DNA of 64,000 nt from Okeanomitos corallinicola TIOX110 (GTDB lineage Bacteria; Cyanobacteriota; Cyanobacteriia; Cyanobacteriales; Nostocaceae): assembly GCF_038050375.1 (NCBI RefSeq), contig NZ_CP150886.1, positions 4,195,318 to 4,259,317 of the forward strand, given 5' to 3'. The notes beneath the pieces were generated by a model. It did not search any database and was not told where the DNA came from. It saw only the letters and a list, made by a program, of their open reading frames with translations. Below are positions 62,059-64,000 of this stretch, in pieces. Within the stretch, counting starts at the first letter, position 1. Each line of letters starts with the position of its first letter. The position numbers and the translations under genes were made by a program.

Positions 62059-62739
62059 TTAAACCTTTAACTGCGTAATTGCAATATTGCCAGCAAAACA
62101 TATATCTACATCACTACCAGGAGTGCGTCCTCGTTTACCATATTCACCGACATAATAAAAATTATCACCTTCTATCCGATAATTTACAGGTAACGGTTTG
62201 GTACAAGGTTGACAAAAAACCACTTCAGGTTCAGCCTCTCCTGGTTGTAGATGGGGTAAATTCACATTCCAAAAGCTACCAGTTTCTAAAGGACGTTTCA
62301 GTAATTCTACTAATATTGCCGATGTCCATTTAGCCGCTAAATCCCAATCATAATTGAGTTTACCTTTGCGATATTGAGAAATAGCAATTCCTGGAATACC
62401 CTGCATCGCTGCTTCTCTTACAGCTGCAACAGTCCCAGAAATATACGCATCAACTCCCAAATTACCACCAGCATTAATACCCGATAACACAAACCTGGTA
62501 TCTTGACAAATGTGTGTAGTCGCAATTCTCACACAATCAGCGGGAGTCCCAAAAATAGCATACTCAAAATCAGAACGACGTTGTAATTTAATAGATTCAG
62601 TTGTAGTAACTTGATGTCCACAACCAGACTGATGTTCTGCTGGTGCAGCGATAATTACATCTTTGTCATTCACAGCTTTCAGTAAAGCCTGAATACCAGG
62701 TGCGTCTATACCATCATCATTAGTTAAAATTATCGTCAT
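62059..62739 (-). CDS. surE: 5'-nucleotidase SurE
   Basis: 226 aa. Divalent-metal phosphatase acting on nucleoside monophosphates and stationary-phase survival. The metal site is visible: ILTNDDGIDAPGIQAL with D-D, VSGIN-type LSGINAGGNLGVDAYISGTVAAVREAAMQGIPGIAIS with N and the S-G-T-V-x-A-A motif. The C-terminal YGKRGRTPGSDVDI is normal. Cytoplasmic. Confidence 0.95.
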   Translation of the reverse strand: MTIILTNDDGIDAPGIQALLKAVNDKDVIIAAPAEHQSGCGHQVTTTESIKLQRRSDFEYAIFGTPADCVRIATTHICQDTRFVLSGINAGGNLGVDAYISGTVAAVREAAMQGIPGIAISQYRKGKLNYDWDLAAKWTSAILVELLKRPLETGSFWNVNLPHLQPGEAEPEVVFCQPCTKPLPVNYRIEGDNFYYVGEYGKRGRTPGSDVDICFAGNIAITQLKV

Positions 62740-62849
62740 TGTTATTCAGTAAATTTTCCCTGAAATTACTAACAATTATCCCCAGATCAGATGCTTTTGA
62801 TCTAGCTTATGTAGTATTTTGATTGCAAGAGTATTTTAGGATTCATTTC

Positions 62850-63590
62850 ATGAAACAGCTACTCAAGCAATTATTTAGTAGTTTCAAATACCTAAGCCGT
62901 CTTATTGTACCTGCAATGGTGACAATGATGATGGCTATTTCCATTTTTGCGACACCAGCTTTTGCTACAGGAGTTTATCAAATACCTAACCTGACAGCAG
63001 ACACTTGGGTTTTAGATGAAGGTGATATTCTCAGTCGTTTTAATGAAGGTCAAATTAGCGGTTCTTTCCAAGACTTAGCTGAAAAAACAGGTAATGAAGT
63101 CAGAATAGTCACCATTCGTCGTTTGGACTATGGGGAAACACCAGAAAGCTTTGCAAAAGGACTATTTGAAAAATGGTTTCCCACCCCAGAAGCACAAGCA
63201 AACCAAGTTCTGTTAGTAATTGACACTGTTACCAATGGTGCAACAATTACGAGTGGTGATCAAGTCAAATCTTTGTTAACAGATGAAATTGCTGAGAGTG
63301 TTACAGAAGGAACACTAGGTGCGGCATTACGCAATGGTAATAAATATAATCAGGGATTTTTGGATGTCCGCGATCGCCTAGTAGCAGTTCTTTCCGGTCA
63401 ACCTGATCCCGGTCCACCAGAAGAAAAGCCAACTGTACAGGTGGAAGGTACATTTAGCACCGCTGAAGATACCAGCAAAAACAAGGATAATTCCACAGCT
63501 TGGGTAGTAGGTTTATTAATTGCTGCCACTGTTATTCCCATGGCAACCTATTACATCTATCAAATCAATCAGCCATCCAATGAAAGCTAG
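62850..63590 (+). CDS. psb32: Psb32-like TPM-domain protein
   Basis: 246 aa from ATG 62850; a TTG at 62823 would add nine residues. An N-terminal signal/membrane segment (LSRLIVPAMVTMMMAISIFATPAFA) precedes a TPM domain (LDEGDILSRFNEGQISGSFQDLAEKTGNEVRIVTIRRLDYGETPESFAKGLFEKWFP, VLLVIDTVTNGATITSG) and a C-terminal membrane helix VVGLLIAATVIPMATYYIY. This is the Psb32 layout: a thylakoid protein protecting PSII and helping its repair. The Psb32 name is by layout and phototroph context. Confidence 0.82.
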   Translation: MKQLLKQLFSSFKYLSRLIVPAMVTMMMAISIFATPAFATGVYQIPNLTADTWVLDEGDILSRFNEGQISGSFQDLAEKTGNEVRIVTIRRLDYGETPESFAKGLFEKWFPTPEAQANQVLLVIDTVTNGATITSGDQVKSLLTDEIAESVTEGTLGAALRNGNKYNQGFLDVRDRLVAVLSGQPDPGPPEEKPTVQVEGTFSTAEDTSKNKDNSTAWVVGLLIAATVIPMATYYIYQINQPSNES

Positions 63591-63608
63591 ATAATTAAAA
63601 TAGGAAAT

Positions 63609-63637
63609 GGGTAAAAACCTTACCCTTTTCTTTTTTG
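63609..63637 (+). terminator. Terminator after the Psb32-like gene
   Basis: GGGTAA (63609-63614), loop AAACC, TTACCC (63620-63625), then TTTTCTTTTTT. Confidence 0.85.
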
Positions 63638-63789
63638 CTGTACAGTATCCAGCGAAGCATTAATTTCTACGCTTTTCATCATTTAGAGTTTGCTGTTAAG
63701 TAAACAAAAAATGATCATACACAAAATAAATAAATTTAAAAACCAGAACTGAATTAGTCCTGGTCACCTCACTTATTCCTAGCTTTTTA

Positions 63790-63861
63790 TGGGTCGCCCG
63801 AGATTCGAACTCGGAACAAATCGGTTAAAAGCCGAGTACTCTACCGTTGAGTTAGCGACCC
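63790..63861 (-). tRNA. trnK-UUU: tRNA-Lys(UUU)
   Basis: Reverse strand: GGGTCGC acceptor pairs with GCGACCC, discriminator A at 63790. The anticodon loop is CTTTTAA between CTCGG-type stem halves (TCGGCTTTTAACCGA). The T-loop is TTCGAAT. No CCA encoded. No intron. Confidence 0.95.
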
Positions 63862-63919
63862 TTTTGCGTTTCGCAACTTTCTTAATATAGCAAAATCTTT
63901 CTAGCTTGTCAACTGTTAT

Positions 63920-64000
63920 TTAGAAAAAATCCGCAGTTAATTTCACCGAGGTAGTTTTGCTTGCTCCTGGCTCTAACAAAGTCAGATTTTCGCCAGTATT
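63920..64000 (-). CDS. 3' end of a probable aldose 1-epimerase-like gene
   Basis: Frame open to the window edge on the minus strand, ending at a TAA at 63920-63922. The visible 26 residues are NTGENLTLLEPGASKTTSVKLTADFF shortened here as LTLLEPGASKTTSVKLTADF. The P-G-x-S followed by T-S-V-K/x-L-T pattern recalls the C-terminus of the aldose 1-epimerase/hexose-6-phosphate mutarotase fold. Too short for certainty. Confidence 0.45.
   Translation of the reverse strand, partial: NTGENLTLLEPGASKTTSVKLTADFF

Overview
The window is chromosomal DNA of a cyanobacterium, most likely a filamentous heterocyst-forming member of the Nostocales (Anabaena/Dolichospermum/Nostoc type). Support comes from a form I RuBisCO operon rbcL-rbcX-rbcS, NdhL, Psb32, a CruP-like lycopene-cyclase relative, a chorismate lyase of the plastoquinone type, NifJ, a tRNA-Leu(UAA) interrupted by a group I intron, many HIP1 octamers (GCGATCGC), and heptanucleotide tandem repeats (STRR type). 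The DNA is AT-rich. No sequence comparison could be run; species-level placement is inference.

Region 1 (1-10617) is one co-directional type III CRISPR effector operon, best described as III-D: Cas10 with an intact GGDD cyclase motif (5' end outside the window), Csx10, four separate Cas7/RAMP proteins, Csx19-like, two Cas11-like small subunits (one with an extra beta-rich C-terminal domain), a CARF-nuclease of the Card1/Can2 type, and a second PD-(D/E)XK-like protein. There is no cas1, cas2 or cas6 here. Region 2 (10618-14918) is a scar zone: an IS630 element with two overlapping transposase frames, a three-gene cassette ending in a HEPN protein, three degenerate CRISPR-like repeats spaced 71 and 74 nt, an ISL3-type transposase scrap, a chorismate lyase gene, and an IS4-type transposase remnant.

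Region 3 (14919-30783) is mostly core: CruP-like flavoprotein, two paralogous membrane proteins, ketopantoate reductase, FAS1 protein, HAD phosphatase, HPPD, SDR, the MgtE magnesium channel with a structured leader, a membrane Ser/Thr kinase, trpA-DUF3007-ndhL, and tRNA-Leu with its intron. Region 4 (30784-34762) holds an IS701 element inserted next to an IS66-like scrap, then panB and a beta-propeller protein. Region 5 (34763-38101) is rbcLXS with a long leader and a strong terminator.

Region 6 (38102-49012) mixes defence or toxin genes (PIN_8 protein, HigBA, an AAA ATPase/TOPRIM-like pair) with housekeeping genes (ilvA, murD, glyS, 2H phosphoesterase, SRP RNA). Region 7 (49013-64000) carries a phasin-like protein, queF, a kinase-like protein, the system II cytochrome c genes ccs1 and ccdA, nifJ with a dispersed palindrome embedded in its coding sequence, VapBC, YqaE, an eIF1/SUI1 protein, a HupE-like membrane protein, SurE, Psb32, tRNA-Lys and the 3' end of a probable aldose epimerase gene.

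Functional links: Cas10 is predicted to make cyclic oligoadenylate that activates the CARF nuclease in the same operon. Chorismate lyase feeds plastoquinone, and HPPD feeds tocopherol. PanE and PanB are consecutive steps of pantothenate synthesis but are encoded about 14 kb apart. CcdA and Ccs1 act together in cytochrome c assembly. Small repeats repeatedly sit at gene ends and in several cases supply the stop codon.
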